64,000 nt of DNA, from NCBI RefSeq assembly GCF_937468385.1, contig NZ_CALBWS010000004.1, positions 1-64,000 on the forward strand, given 5' to 3'. Of this stretch, positions 1-9,291 are shown in pieces. Below the pieces are notes generated by a model, which saw nothing but the letters and a program-made list of their open reading frames with translations, made no database searches and was not told the DNA's origin. The position numbers were made by a program, and so were the translations under genes. Each line of letters starts with the position of its first letter. The first letter of the stretch is position 1. The DNA comes from Neobacillus rhizosphaerae (GTDB lineage Bacteria > Bacillota > Bacilli > Bacillales > Cytobacillaceae).

Positions 1-885
1 TCTATCACTTATTAAGGATACGCTCTTAAACAGGTAGTAAATACAACTTCCAATAAAGTAACAATTTATATATATATTTAATGAAATGCTATTTTTCATA
101 AATCTCCGTGAAATTTCCACAAAAAATATAAGGAAAAAAAATCGTTTTACCATTGTTATTGAAATCATACTAGTATTATATTCGGATGTTTGATAATAAG
201 CCAGCTTTTCTCCTACCATAGTATTGGGAATTATTTTAGATATTTCAAATAGCAAATCCCCAAAACCAATTAAGCCTATAATCAAACATGCTAGGGTTAA
301 TGTATATATCAATTTTCTCGAAAAATTTCTATTTACCAGAAAGTACGCTGGAAGAAAAGTTATAGACGTAATATGAAATAACATAGCAAAAAGAATACAT
401 GATATAAATTTGATTAGCTTTCTTTCTTCTAAATAAATAACACTCAAAAAAATGAATGATATGGCAATTCCTTGTCTAATAACTCCCATATCATATGTTA
501 AAAAAATTGTCGATAGATATAAGATTAAGGAAATAATTATCGCTTCGCTCTTTTTAAAAAAAACAAATAACTTTAAGGGAATAGCTATTAGAGCACACAA
601 AAAAATAACCATATAGAAATTTATACTTAAAACATTAATTAAATAAAACCCTGGCTCAACATTTGCATTTGAGAAGGATAAATTATGAAACGCTATATTA
701 TCAAATATGTTTCGATAACCATCATAATCATATCCAATTTTGTTACGGGTTCCAGCCATAAATACCAATAGGATCCCAAATATTATTAGTATTAGCCTTC
801 TATATTTGTTGTTTATATGTTCTTTTATTTTTGGAAATATGAATTGTACGCATGACAAAGATAAAATGATTAATTTATAAAGCAT
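1..885 (-). CDS. EpsG-like polysaccharide polymerase (3' end beyond window)
   Basis: My own translation of the minus strand from ATG at 885 is open for 295 codons to the window edge, so the C-terminus is missing. It is very hydrophobic with about eight membrane segments. Near the N-terminus it carries GTRNKIGYDYDGYRNIF, the Arg/Asp/Tyr pattern typical of the EpsG family of Wzy-like membrane polymerases. An AGGATAA ribosome-binding site precedes the start. It is the last visible gene of the capsule operon, after two glycosyltransferases, which fits a role in joining repeat units at the membrane. Base composition is markedly AT-rich, as in the neighbouring glycosyltransferase gene. Confidence 0.8.
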   Translation of the reverse strand, partial: MLYKLIILSLSCVQFIFPKIKEHINNKYRRLILIIFGILLVFMAGTRNKIGYDYDGYRNIFDNIAFHNLSFSNANVEPGFYLINVLSINFYMVIFLCALIAIPLKLFVFFKKSEAIIISLILYLSTIFLTYDMGVIRQGIAISFIFLSVIYLEERKLIKFISCILFAMLFHITSITFLPAYFLVNRNFSRKLIYTLTLACLIIGLIGFGDLLFEISKIIPNTMVGEKLAYYQTSEYNTSMISITMVKRFFFLIFFVEISRRFMKNSISLNIYINCYFIGSCIYYLFKSVSLISDR

Positions 886-966
886 TGAATTATTATCCTT
901 TCAAAATAGAAATAATTCACGAAAAATTAATAGGCATAACTTCCTTAGAGCAAGTTAATTCATGTC

Positions 967-2085
967 TTAATTTTCCATTTTATTTTCCATAATTTTCACT
1001 ACTCTGTTTACAAAATTATTACTCATATAATTATCTTCTACTTTTTTAGTATTGTTTTTTATGATATTAGCAATATCTACTCTCACTTTTTTCATGCAAC
1101 TAGCTATATCATTAATATCTTTTGAGGTACACTGTAACCCATTCATTTTATCTTTAAATATATCATTTATTCCACCCTGGCTTGTGGTAACGATAGCACA
1201 TCCCATACCCATTGCTTCTAATATTGAGATAGGCTGGCCCTCATTAGGGTAATAAGTTGGTAAACAAAAAACATGAGCCTTTAATAACAATTCTCTTTTC
1301 GCGTCTCCTTTTACCACTCCATGATAAGTTATATTTCTTTCTAGCATAAGTAAATACCTTTCAAACTCTTCCTTAACATCAGGTTCAATATTACCAGCAA
1401 TATTCAAGTGAAAATCAATGTTCTCTTCTTTCAATTGTTTACATGCTTCTAACAAATCTAATATTCCTTTAGTTTTCATTAAATTGCTTAAATATATTAT
1501 TTCAAGCTTTTCCGAGCTATCTATTGTTAAAACCTTTTCCTTTAACTCTTTGCTAGACAAAATAAACTTATCTTCTATTCCATTTTCACAAACACGAACT
1601 TTTTCAGGGGGGATTATTCCCTCAAACATTTTCTTTAAAGATTGCCCTAGGACAATTACACTTTCACATTTATTAAAATACCTTTTTAACTTTAGCTGTT
1701 TAACTTCATTAATTGAATCAAACATTTTTCTAACAAATCCACCGTGAAAATGTATATATACAGGGATCCTTTTTAAACATGCAGCGTCAATAAAAGGAGT
1801 GTACTTTAAAAATCCAATATAACTCTGAGCAGGAGTAATATAAACTGCATCGTATTTCTTAAATAAAATATTACATACTCCTTTTAAAATAGGTGATACA
1901 CTACTAAATACCTTTTTAATATTAAACTTCCCTTGGGAAGATAAGTTAGTGAAGCTTTTTTCAGTATTTGTATCTAAGAAATCTACCATATGGCCTTTTT
2001 CAACAAGTCCATCCAGTAAGATCTCATTTGCCAAAGATGATCCTGTAATAGGTTCTGGAAATGGGCCTATCAATAATATTTTCAT
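967..2085 (-). CDS. Glycosyltransferase family 4 (GT-B fold)
   Basis: 372 aa. The N-terminus MKILLIGPFPEPITGSS and the C-terminal half (NEGQPISILEAMGMGCAIVTT, residues about 285-305, with the E-x7-E nucleotide-sugar motif) are typical of GT4 enzymes of the GT-B fold. These transfer a sugar from a nucleotide donor to a lipid-linked acceptor on the cytoplasmic face of the membrane. Donor and acceptor cannot be read from the sequence. The neighbouring UDP-L-FucNAc genes make that sugar or another unit of the same repeat plausible. It starts at ATG 2085 behind a CGGAG site, 14 bp after the epimerase gene, so it is probably co-transcribed. It is AT-rich compared with the housekeeping genes. Confidence 0.85.
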   Translation of the reverse strand: MKILLIGPFPEPITGSSLANEILLDGLVEKGHMVDFLDTNTEKSFTNLSSQGKFNIKKVFSSVSPILKGVCNILFKKYDAVYITPAQSYIGFLKYTPFIDAACLKRIPVYIHFHGGFVRKMFDSINEVKQLKLKRYFNKCESVIVLGQSLKKMFEGIIPPEKVRVCENGIEDKFILSSKELKEKVLTIDSSEKLEIIYLSNLMKTKGILDLLEACKQLKEENIDFHLNIAGNIEPDVKEEFERYLLMLERNITYHGVVKGDAKRELLLKAHVFCLPTYYPNEGQPISILEAMGMGCAIVTTSQGGINDIFKDKMNGLQCTSKDINDIASCMKKVRVDIANIIKNNTKKVEDNYMSNNFVNRVVKIMENKMEN

Positions 2086-2099
2086 AATTAACTCCGATC

Positions 2100-3224
2100 T
2101 TACTTATTCCAAACAAACTTATTAATAGTCTTTGTATAACTCTGCACTATTTTAACTACCTTAATAGAAACATTAGAATCTTGATAATCAGTAGCAAGAA
2201 CTGTTTTTTCCTGATTCTCCCACATAGCTCTACTTAACTCTACCGCCTGTACGATATCTTCTTCTGTAATCCCACCGACAACAACGGTTCCTTTATCTAA
2301 TACTTCAGGTCTTTCTGTAGATGTTCTAATTAATACACCGGGAAAACCAAGTATGGCTGATTCCTCAGATAAAGTGCCGCTGTCTGATAACGTACAGAAA
2401 GAATTCAATTGTAATTTGTTATAATCAAAGAAGCCAAACGGCTTTAACTGCTGAATCAACTTATGGAATTTAAATCCTCTCTCCTCAATTTTCTTCCAAC
2501 TCCTTGGATGGGTTGAGTAGATAATCGGCAATTGATAAGTTTCGGCAATATTGTTAATAGCATTCATTAATGAGAAGAAGTTTTTCTCATCATCTATATT
2601 CTCTTCCCTATGCGCTGAAACTAAGATATATTTTCCGGCTTCCAGTCCTAGTTCAGCTAATACATGACTGATCTCTATCTTTTCCATATTTTTGTGCAAC
2701 ACTTCTGTCATTGGTGAGCCTGTTACAAAAACATGTTCTTTTCTGATACCCTCTGATAATAAATATCTTCTGCTATGCTCGGTATACGCAAGGTTGATAT
2801 CTGAAACATGATCAACAATTTTTCTATTTATCTCTTCTGGAACATTTTGATCAAAGCAGCGATTTCCTGCTTCCATATGGAAAATAGGTATCTTCAAACG
2901 CTTTGCTGCAACTGCACTAAGACAACTATTTGTATCACCTAGAATTAATAATGCATCTGGTTGTTCTTTTTTTAATATTTTATAGGAACCTGCAATGATA
3001 TTCCCCATTGTTTCACCAAGGTCTTCACCGACAACACCAAGAAAATGATCTGGTTGTCTTAGTCCAAGTTCTTCAAAAAAGATATCATTAAGCGTGTAAT
3101 CCCAGTTTTGTCCAGTATGAACTAATTGATGATTAAAATATCGATCACAAGCTTTTATTACTTCTGATAACCTTATAATTTCAGGCCTTGTACCAACTAT
3201 GGTCATTACCTTCATTTTTCCCAT
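2100..3224 (-). CDS. capG: UDP-N-acetylglucosamine 2-epimerase family (CapG/FnlC-like)
   Basis: 374 aa, the normal length of the WecB/CapG family. It shows the family N-terminus (TIVGTRPEIIRLSEVI), the central HMEAGNRCFDQNVPEE block (residues about 115-130) and the C-terminal SDSGTLSEESA segment. In the CapE-CapF-CapG pathway this enzyme performs the last step, 2-epimerisation giving UDP-N-acetyl-L-fucosamine. That assignment rests on its place directly after capF (5-bp gap). Alone, the sequence could also be a plain UDP-GlcNAc/ManNAc epimerase. The start at 3224 is favoured by a GGAGG site that overlaps the end of capF. Confidence 0.87.
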   Translation of the reverse strand: MGKMKVMTIVGTRPEIIRLSEVIKACDRYFNHQLVHTGQNWDYTLNDIFFEELGLRQPDHFLGVVGEDLGETMGNIIAGSYKILKKEQPDALLILGDTNSCLSAVAAKRLKIPIFHMEAGNRCFDQNVPEEINRKIVDHVSDINLAYTEHSRRYLLSEGIRKEHVFVTGSPMTEVLHKNMEKIEISHVLAELGLEAGKYILVSAHREENIDDEKNFFSLMNAINNIAETYQLPIIYSTHPRSWKKIEERGFKFHKLIQQLKPFGFFDYNKLQLNSFCTLSDSGTLSEESAILGFPGVLIRTSTERPEVLDKGTVVVGGITEEDIVQAVELSRAMWENQEKTVLATDYQDSNVSIKVVKIVQSYTKTINKFVWNK

Positions 3225-3229
3225 TTGTC

Positions 3230-4339
3230 CTAAACCTCCAAGAAATAAGTATCAGGCTTTTCTGTATCAAAGATTTCACAAGCCCAAAATAAAGTTATTA
3301 CATCTTCTTCACCAGTATTCACGATGGAGTGAGTATATCCTACTGGGATATCCACAACCTCTGGGATTTCGCCATTAACTTCATACTCAAGCACCTCTTC
3401 CGTGCCTATTTTTCTAAACTTAATCACCGCTTCACCTTGAATAACTAGAAACTTTTCAACCTTTGTATGATGCCAGTGATTACCTCTTGTTATACCTGGC
3501 TTTGTCTTGGAAATGAATATCTGGCCCATGCTTTTAGATTTAATAAATTCTGCTAGCCAGCCTCTATTATCAACATTTTTCTTCAATCTATATGAGAAAT
3601 TGTCTTCCTCTAAATAGGATAGGAATGTTCCATATAAAGCCTTATCAAATTCGGATTCAAGTGAGGGCATAACTAAAGTATCTCTGTTTTTTCTAAAAGC
3701 AAAAATTTTATCTGCTAATTCTCCAAGTTTAATCTTATAAAATATTGGAACGGAGCAGAAATCGCCATCTTTTGTTTCAATTCCTTCTAATGCTCTTAAA
3801 AACTCTTCTACTACATTATCTATATAGCATAAGGTTAATTCTGTATTAGGGTCATTAACCTGGATCTCAAGGTCTCTCGCAATATTATGACAGAAGGTTG
3901 CAACTGCACTATTGTAATTAGGTCTGCACCACTTACCAAAAAGGTTAGGTAATCTGTATACTAAAGCCTTTGCTCCCGTTTCTTTACTGTAAGTAAATAA
4001 AAGATCTTCTCCAGCCTTCTTACTCCTGCCATATGGGTTATCCTTTTCAGCCTGTGTGGAAGAAGTAATGAGTACTGGTGATTTATTATCATATTTTTTT
4101 AATAGCTCTAGCAATTCAGATGTAAAACCGAAGTTGCCATCCATAAATTCTTGTTCCTCTTTAGGTCTATTAACTCCAGCTAAATGGAAGACAAATTCAC
4201 ATTCCTTTGTATATTCATCGAGTAGTGAATAATCAGACTCTCTTCCAAATTCTAGTATATCGTTATATCCCTTGTTTTTTAATTGAGCGATCAGATTTTT
4301 ACCAACAAACCCCTTTGCTCCAGTAACAAGTATTTTCAT
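3230..4339 (-). CDS. capF: Bifunctional SDR reductase/cupin CapF (FnlB)
   Basis: 369 aa with two parts. An N-terminal NAD(P)-binding SDR domain (GAKGFVGKNLIAQL, residues 7-20; YGRSK catalytic segment near residue 103) is followed by a C-terminal cupin domain (RGNHWHHTKVEKF, about residues 282-294, a metal-binding His cluster). This fusion is characteristic of CapF. CapF acts between CapE and CapG in UDP-L-FucNAc synthesis: the cupin domain epimerises at C3 and the SDR domain reduces the 4-keto group with NADPH. The gene overlaps capE by 4 bp (ATGA), which indicates translational coupling. Confidence 0.93.
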   Translation of the reverse strand: MKILVTGAKGFVGKNLIAQLKNKGYNDILEFGRESDYSLLDEYTKECEFVFHLAGVNRPKEEQEFMDGNFGFTSELLELLKKYDNKSPVLITSSTQAEKDNPYGRSKKAGEDLLFTYSKETGAKALVYRLPNLFGKWCRPNYNSAVATFCHNIARDLEIQVNDPNTELTLCYIDNVVEEFLRALEGIETKDGDFCSVPIFYKIKLGELADKIFAFRKNRDTLVMPSLESEFDKALYGTFLSYLEEDNFSYRLKKNVDNRGWLAEFIKSKSMGQIFISKTKPGITRGNHWHHTKVEKFLVIQGEAVIKFRKIGTEEVLEYEVNGEIPEVVDIPVGYTHSIVNTGEEDVITLFWACEIFDTEKPDTYFLEV

Positions 4340-5358
4340 CGTCCATTCCAGCCTTTAAGTTCGTTCCGTACGTATTCTAGAGCAAGGAGTTTTTCTTTTA
4401 CCTGTTCGATAGTAAGTCTTTTTGTATTATGGGAATTATACTCTTCTTCAGAGGATAATTTCTGATCTCCATCTGCAAAATACTTTTCATAATTAAGATC
4501 TCTTTGATCGGCTGGAACTCGATAGAATCCGCCTAAGTCCTCCGCTAAAACATTTTCTTCTTTTGTAAGAAGTGTTTCATATAGCTTTTCACCGTGACGA
4601 GTACCTATCACTTTAATCTCATTAGCTGCATTAAAAAGCTCCTTAACGGCTTGAGCAAGGTCACCCACCGTAGATGCAGGCGATTTTTGGACCATAATAT
4701 CCCCAGCCTGAGCGTTATGAAAAGCAAATACGACTAGCTCTACTGCCTCTTCAAGACTCATGAGGAATCTAGTCATATTAGGATCTGTCACAGTTAAAGG
4801 TTGTCCGCTTTTGATTTGTTCAATAAATAACGGTATAACGGAGCCACGAGAGGCCATTACATTACCATACCTTGTACCACAAATAAGAGTCCTGTCTGGA
4901 GATACTGTTTTTGATTTTGCTACAAAGACCTTTTCCATCATTGCTTTTGATATTCCCATCGCATTGATTGGGTATGCAGCTTTATCGGTTGAAAGACAGA
5001 TAACTTTTTGTACTCCGTATTCTATAGCTGCTGTTAATACATTATCAGTACCCAATATATTCGTTTTCACTGCTTCTAATGGAAAAAATTCACAAGATGG
5101 TACTTGTTTTAATGCAGCTGCATGGAAGATGTAATCCACGCCATGCATGGCATTTTTTACACTTCCGATATCCCTTACATCACCTAAATAGAATTTAAGC
5201 TTTTCATTTTTATATAGCTTTCGCATGTCATCCTGTTTCTTCTCATCTCTTGAAAAAATGCGAATTTCTTTTATATCTGTATCTAAAAACCTTTTCATAA
5301 CAGCATTTCCGAAGGAGCCTGTACCACCTGTTATAAGTAGAGTTTTACCATTAAACAT
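4336..5358 (-). CDS. capE: UDP-GlcNAc 4,6-dehydratase/5-epimerase CapE (FnlA)
   Basis: 340 aa soluble SDR enzyme. The Rossmann motif TGGTGSFG is at residues 11-18, and the STDKAAYPINAMGISKAMMEK region holds the atypical Met-x3-Lys that replaces Tyr-x3-Lys in this dehydratase class. It lacks the N-terminal membrane domain seen in the 608-aa paralogue at 7403-9229, matching CapE/FnlA rather than CapD. It converts UDP-GlcNAc to the 4-keto-6-deoxy-L-sugar that feeds CapF and CapG. ATG 5358 follows a GGGGGA site. The gene abuts the upstream glycosyltransferase gene (2-bp gap) and overlaps capF. Confidence 0.92.
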   Translation of the reverse strand: MFNGKTLLITGGTGSFGNAVMKRFLDTDIKEIRIFSRDEKKQDDMRKLYKNEKLKFYLGDVRDIGSVKNAMHGVDYIFHAAALKQVPSCEFFPLEAVKTNILGTDNVLTAAIEYGVQKVICLSTDKAAYPINAMGISKAMMEKVFVAKSKTVSPDRTLICGTRYGNVMASRGSVIPLFIEQIKSGQPLTVTDPNMTRFLMSLEEAVELVVFAFHNAQAGDIMVQKSPASTVGDLAQAVKELFNAANEIKVIGTRHGEKLYETLLTKEENVLAEDLGGFYRVPADQRDLNYEKYFADGDQKLSSEEEYNSHNTKRLTIEQVKEKLLALEYVRNELKGWNGR

Positions 5359-5360
5359 AT

Positions 5361-6548
5361 TTAATCCCCCAAATTAGTTAAAGTGTTTTCTAACACCGAA
5401 ATAAATTTTTCTTTGCTATAGTTTCTACTATAAAAGTCATATGAGTTATTAGCCATTTTTTCTTTATTATCACTTTTGCAAAACTGTAGAATTATATTCG
5501 CCAATTCTTTATAATTTTCAGCAGCACAACATAATCCACAGCCTGCTTCTTCTATTACACGGCTCGCCTCACCATTAATAGCTCCTATTATTGGCTTACG
5601 GGCAGCCATGTAAGATTGCACTTTACCAGGTAATGTATATGCAATAGTCTTATTATCTTTTAATGTAATTAACATCGCATCTGCCATCCCGTAATACTTT
5701 GGCATTTCACTCACCGGTCTTCTTCCATAATATATAATGTTGCTTAGCCCCAATGTGTTGCTAAGTAACTTACATTCTTCTAATTTAGATCCATCACCAA
5801 CTATGTGAAAAATAATATCACAGTGCTCACGCAATTCATTAGCTGCTTTAACGATCGTTTCCACACTCTGCATATCACCAATATTTCCAGCAAAGACAAA
5901 ATTGAATTTATCATTTTTAGAAACTTCGATACTTTCAGTGAACAAATCTTCAGCATATTGCGGTAGATGATGTACTACTTCCATGTTAACTCCAAGAGTA
6001 CTTCTAAAATATTCTTTGAACAAACTAGAAGAAACCGCTATGGAATCTGCTGAATGATAAATCCATTTAGATATCTTCATAAAAAATTTATAAATCATTG
6101 AATTTTCTTTGATTCCACCAGCAACTAAACTATCAGGCCATAGATCTAGGCAGTAAAGAAATACCTTTTTCTTATGCTTCCACTTATAAACCATAGCCGG
6201 GATCCCCATCATAACGGGTGAAAGTTGATTGACAAATACTACATCAAACTTTTCCTTCATAAACAATGTCTTCCACGAAGCTGACACTGCAAAACTAAGA
6301 TAATTCAAGAAAAGCTTCACTTTATTACTCCCACGGCCAATTTCAAAACTTCGGATAACCTTTACACCGTTAAGCACTTCATTCCTTTTCTTACCCTTGC
6401 GATAATCATCAAGTACCCGTCCTTCTGGGTAATTTGGAAGACCTGTTAAAACAGTTACATCATGACCCTTTTTTACAAGTGCTTCACATATATCTGATAT
6501 ACGAAAAGGCTCCGGATAGTAATATTGGCAGACAACTAGTATTTTCAT
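5361..6548 (-). CDS. Glycosyltransferase family 4, WbuB-like
   Basis: 395 aa. The N-terminus MKILVVCQYYYPEPFRISDI followed by GLPNYPEG (about residues 37-44) is the signature of the WbuB subgroup of GT4 glycosyltransferases. E-x7-E-type and sugar-nucleotide motifs lie toward the C-terminus. In E. coli-type O-antigen clusters a wbuB gene accompanies fnlABC and is proposed to transfer L-FucNAc. The same four genes sit together here, so transfer of L-FucNAc to the lipid-linked acceptor is the likely role (inference from context). The start ATG 6548 has a GGGGGC upstream site. Confidence 0.86.
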   Translation of the reverse strand: MKILVVCQYYYPEPFRISDICEALVKKGHDVTVLTGLPNYPEGRVLDDYRKGKKRNEVLNGVKVIRSFEIGRGSNKVKLFLNYLSFAVSASWKTLFMKEKFDVVFVNQLSPVMMGIPAMVYKWKHKKKVFLYCLDLWPDSLVAGGIKENSMIYKFFMKISKWIYHSADSIAVSSSLFKEYFRSTLGVNMEVVHHLPQYAEDLFTESIEVSKNDKFNFVFAGNIGDMQSVETIVKAANELREHCDIIFHIVGDGSKLEECKLLSNTLGLSNIIYYGRRPVSEMPKYYGMADAMLITLKDNKTIAYTLPGKVQSYMAARKPIIGAINGEASRVIEEAGCGLCCAAENYKELANIILQFCKSDNKEKMANNSYDFYSRNYSKEKFISVLENTLTNLGD

Positions 6549-6569
6549 ATGAACTTAAGCCCCCAAATT

Positions 6570-6662
6570 CTATTGAACCTTTTTCAAATACTCTTCCATT
6601 TCAATTATTAATCCTTCAAATAATGACATGGGCTTGTACCAAAATCCTGTACCTAACAGCAT
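6570..6662 (-). pseudogene. Remnant of NAD-dependent sugar epimerase C-terminus
   Basis: A 30-codon ORF in the same transcription direction lies between the sugar transferase and the WbuB-like gene. Its start (ATG 6662) has a good AGAGGTGG site. Its sequence (GTGFWYKPMSLFEGLIIEM) resembles the last 25 residues of nucleotide-sugar epimerases, where a Gly-aromatic-x-Pro block precedes an EGL helix. I read it as what remains of a deleted epimerase gene. It could instead be a real small peptide. The resemblance is short, so this is tentative. Confidence 0.4.
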
Positions 6663-6672
6663 TGTTCCACCT

Positions 6673-7311
6673 CTATTGCTCTAATGACTTCCCTGTCACC
6701 TTACTACTCGTAACTTCCTTCTTAGCTCCGGTCCCGCCTTCAATAACGCCATCACTCTTTACAACGCTCACGATGGTCCCAAAGAAGCACTTAACATCCA
6801 TCCAAAAGCTTATCTTCTCAACGTACTCTCCGTCCAGGTTTGCCTTAACTTCAATAGGGAGCTCATCCCTACCATTAATCTGAGCCCAGCCTGTTAGTCC
6901 AGGTGGCACATCATTAGCACGATACTTATCACGTTCTGCTATCAAATCATACTGATTCCACAACGCAGGTCTTGGACCGATAATACTCATCTGCCCAACA
7001 AAGATATTCAAAATCTGTGGAAACTCATCTAAACTAGTTTTTCTCAGAAATTTACCCATCCTTGTAATGTATTGCTCTGGATTTTCTAATAAATGAGTTG
7101 GAGTGTCTTTGGGTGTATCTATTCGCATAGTTCGGAACTTCAAAATATTAAAATGAGTTTTATGAATCCCGACCCTTTTTTGTTTGAAGAGTACTGGACC
7201 TTTTGAATCTAGTTTAATAGCTATAATAAGAATTAAGAAAATAGGCGATAATACAATAAGACCTATTAAAGAAAGAATGACATCTATAAATCTTTTTATT
7301 TTCATATACAT
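6673..7311 (-). CDS. Initiating sugar-phosphate transferase (PglC/CapM family)
   Basis: 212 aa. A single N-terminal membrane segment (IDVILSLIGLIVLSPIFLIL, about residues 9-28) is followed by the polyprenyl-phosphate sugar-1-phosphate transferase core: KQKRVG, KFRTM, RKTSLDEFPQ (catalytic Asp-Glu pair), and the GPRPAL and PPGLTGWAQINGR blocks. The enzyme moves a sugar-1-phosphate from its UDP donor onto undecaprenyl phosphate and starts repeat-unit assembly. The size fits the short monotopic class. The sugar is unknown; the product of the upstream CapD/EpsC-like dehydratase pathway is possible. SD GAGGAG precedes ATG 7311. Confidence 0.93.
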   Translation of the reverse strand: MYMKIKRFIDVILSLIGLIVLSPIFLILIIAIKLDSKGPVLFKQKRVGIHKTHFNILKFRTMRIDTPKDTPTHLLENPEQYITRMGKFLRKTSLDEFPQILNIFVGQMSIIGPRPALWNQYDLIAERDKYRANDVPPGLTGWAQINGRDELPIEVKANLDGEYVEKISFWMDVKCFFGTIVSVVKSDGVIEGGTGAKKEVTSSKVTGKSLEQ

Positions 7312-7402
7312 TTCAATTAAACTCCTCGCATTCTTTAGTCACTTAATAGTTAATTTGATTCCTATTTCGCCTATATTCAACTAACTACTAGCTCACTAAC
7401 TA

Positions 7403-9229
7403 CTAATTCACCGCAGCCAAAACAGAAGAATCATCAAATTTATTATTCGCAATCGCAATCAATGAATCATGCATTTCCGCCTCAGACATATCTAATAAAC
7501 TGCTAATTAATCCGCTTAATTCTTCCGAACGGATTACCTTCGCCTTCCCAATATGAATCTTTGGAAAAACCTGCTCTGGATGCACTTCATTCTCATTAAG
7601 CAGCTCTTCAAACATCTTCTCTCCAGGTCGAAGTCCTGAAAAACGAATCCCGATTTCCTCTATTGTATATCCTGAGAGTTTAATAAGGTTTTTCGCCAAA
7701 TCCACAATCTTAACCGGCTCCCCCATATCGAGTACAAAAACCTCACCGCCGCGCGCCAAAGATCCTGCCTGAATAACAAGCCTTGATGCTTCCGGTATCG
7801 TCATAAAATAACGTGTCATATCAGGATGTGTAACCGTTACTGGGCCGCCAGCTTGTATTTGTTTTTTAAATAATGGTATCACACTGCCACGGCTACCAAG
7901 CACATTCCCAAACCGAACGGCAACAAACTTTGTGTTACTATTTTGTGCTAGACTCTGAATAATCATCTCAGCAAGCCGCTTCGTCGCCCCCATCACATTC
8001 GGAGGATTCACCGCTTTATCCGAAGAAATCATCACAAAAGCATGAACACCGAAGGTATCCGCCGCCTCCGCTACATTCTTCGTTCCAAAAATATTGTTCT
8101 TCACTGCTTCTCTCGGATTGTATTCCATCAACGGCACATGCTTATGTGCCGCCGCATGATAAACAACAAATGGGTGATGTTCTTCCATTACTTGAAACAT
8201 TCTTGCCCGGTCTTGAATATCACCAATGACAGGCACAATTTCAATTTGAGTTTGATATGTTCTCCTAAGCTCCATATCAATCAAGTAAATACTATTCTCA
8301 CCATGACCTACTAAAATGATTTTAGCAGGATTAAACTTACAGATTTGTCTACATATCTCTGAACCAATCGAACCACCCGCACCCGTAACTAAGACCGTTT
8401 TCCCTGACACATATTCTGAGATACTGTTAATATCCAATTCTACTGGATCCCTGCCTAATAAATCCTCCACCTGAACATCGCGGAAATTGTTAACCGAAAC
8501 CTTCCCTGTCATTAAATCTTCCAGCATTGGCATAATTTGCGTCTTTGCTTTTGTTTTTGCACATTCATCAAAAATCCTCTTTAATTCATTTTGCTTTAAA
8601 GAAGGGATGGCAATGACGATATTATCAATATTTAAAGTCGTAACCGCCTCTTGAATTTGACTTGTATTCCCAAACATCGGGATATCTAAAATTTGCAGCT
8701 TGAATTTCTTAGGGTCATCATCAATGAAAGCAACTGTACTTAGCTCTGCGTCCACACTTTTCTGTAATTGGCGGGCAACCATTACCCCCGCAGCACCCGC
8801 ACCAATAATAAGGGTTCTCTTTTTCGAAGAATCAGGTTTGAGATACGTATCCCTAATCATTCTCCAGACAAATCGAGATCCGCCAATCGATAATACGTAA
8901 AGCATCCACGTAGTTACTAACGCTCTCACATATATCTCAAAGTGGACAATGTATTGAATCACTGCTGTTGTCAGAACAGCGAATGTTACTCCCTTCACAA
9001 TGGCAAATAACTCACCTACACTTGCATATTCCCACGCCTTATTATAAAGACGGTAATAGCTAGCAAAAATATGATGACTGACCACAAGTGTTAACCCGAT
9101 CATCATCATAACTTGTTTACTGTCAATGATAATCGATGGATGTAATGGATAATAACTAAGATATAATGACAGTAAAACAAGAATAGAATCTAATAACCCT
9201 AAAGTAACAAGACGGGTTTTGTATGCCAC
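7403..9229 (-). CDS. epsC: Membrane UDP-GlcNAc 4,6-dehydratase, EpsC/CapD type
   Basis: 608 aa. Four N-terminal membrane segments (residues about 10-110) precede a first Rossmann-like CoA-binding domain (GAGAAGVMVARQL, near residue 143). The catalytic SDR domain follows (TGAGGSIGSEICRQ, about residue 283; SSDKAVNPPNVMGATKR with the Met-x3-Lys-type centre). This is the standard CapD/EpsC/PglF architecture. It makes UDP-4-keto-6-deoxy-GlcNAc for di-N-acetylbacillosamine, QuiNAc or D-FucNAc type sugars. It is the first gene of the capsule operon. The start is GTG 9229 with a GGGGG site 9 bases upstream. The symbol is by analogy. Confidence 0.9.
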   Translation of the reverse strand: MAYKTRLVTLGLLDSILVLLSLYLSYYPLHPSIIIDSKQVMMMIGLTLVVSHHIFASYYRLYNKAWEYASVGELFAIVKGVTFAVLTTAVIQYIVHFEIYVRALVTTWMLYVLSIGGSRFVWRMIRDTYLKPDSSKKRTLIIGAGAAGVMVARQLQKSVDAELSTVAFIDDDPKKFKLQILDIPMFGNTSQIQEAVTTLNIDNIVIAIPSLKQNELKRIFDECAKTKAKTQIMPMLEDLMTGKVSVNNFRDVQVEDLLGRDPVELDINSISEYVSGKTVLVTGAGGSIGSEICRQICKFNPAKIILVGHGENSIYLIDMELRRTYQTQIEIVPVIGDIQDRARMFQVMEEHHPFVVYHAAAHKHVPLMEYNPREAVKNNIFGTKNVAEAADTFGVHAFVMISSDKAVNPPNVMGATKRLAEMIIQSLAQNSNTKFVAVRFGNVLGSRGSVIPLFKKQIQAGGPVTVTHPDMTRYFMTIPEASRLVIQAGSLARGGEVFVLDMGEPVKIVDLAKNLIKLSGYTIEEIGIRFSGLRPGEKMFEELLNENEVHPEQVFPKIHIGKAKVIRSEELSGLISSLLDMSEAEMHDSLIAIANNKFDDSSVLAAVN

Positions 9230-9291
9230 TCCCTTTTTCCCCCTTTAATCTCTCTCTTTTGTTTATCTAACTATTTCAAAAAAACGTAAAT

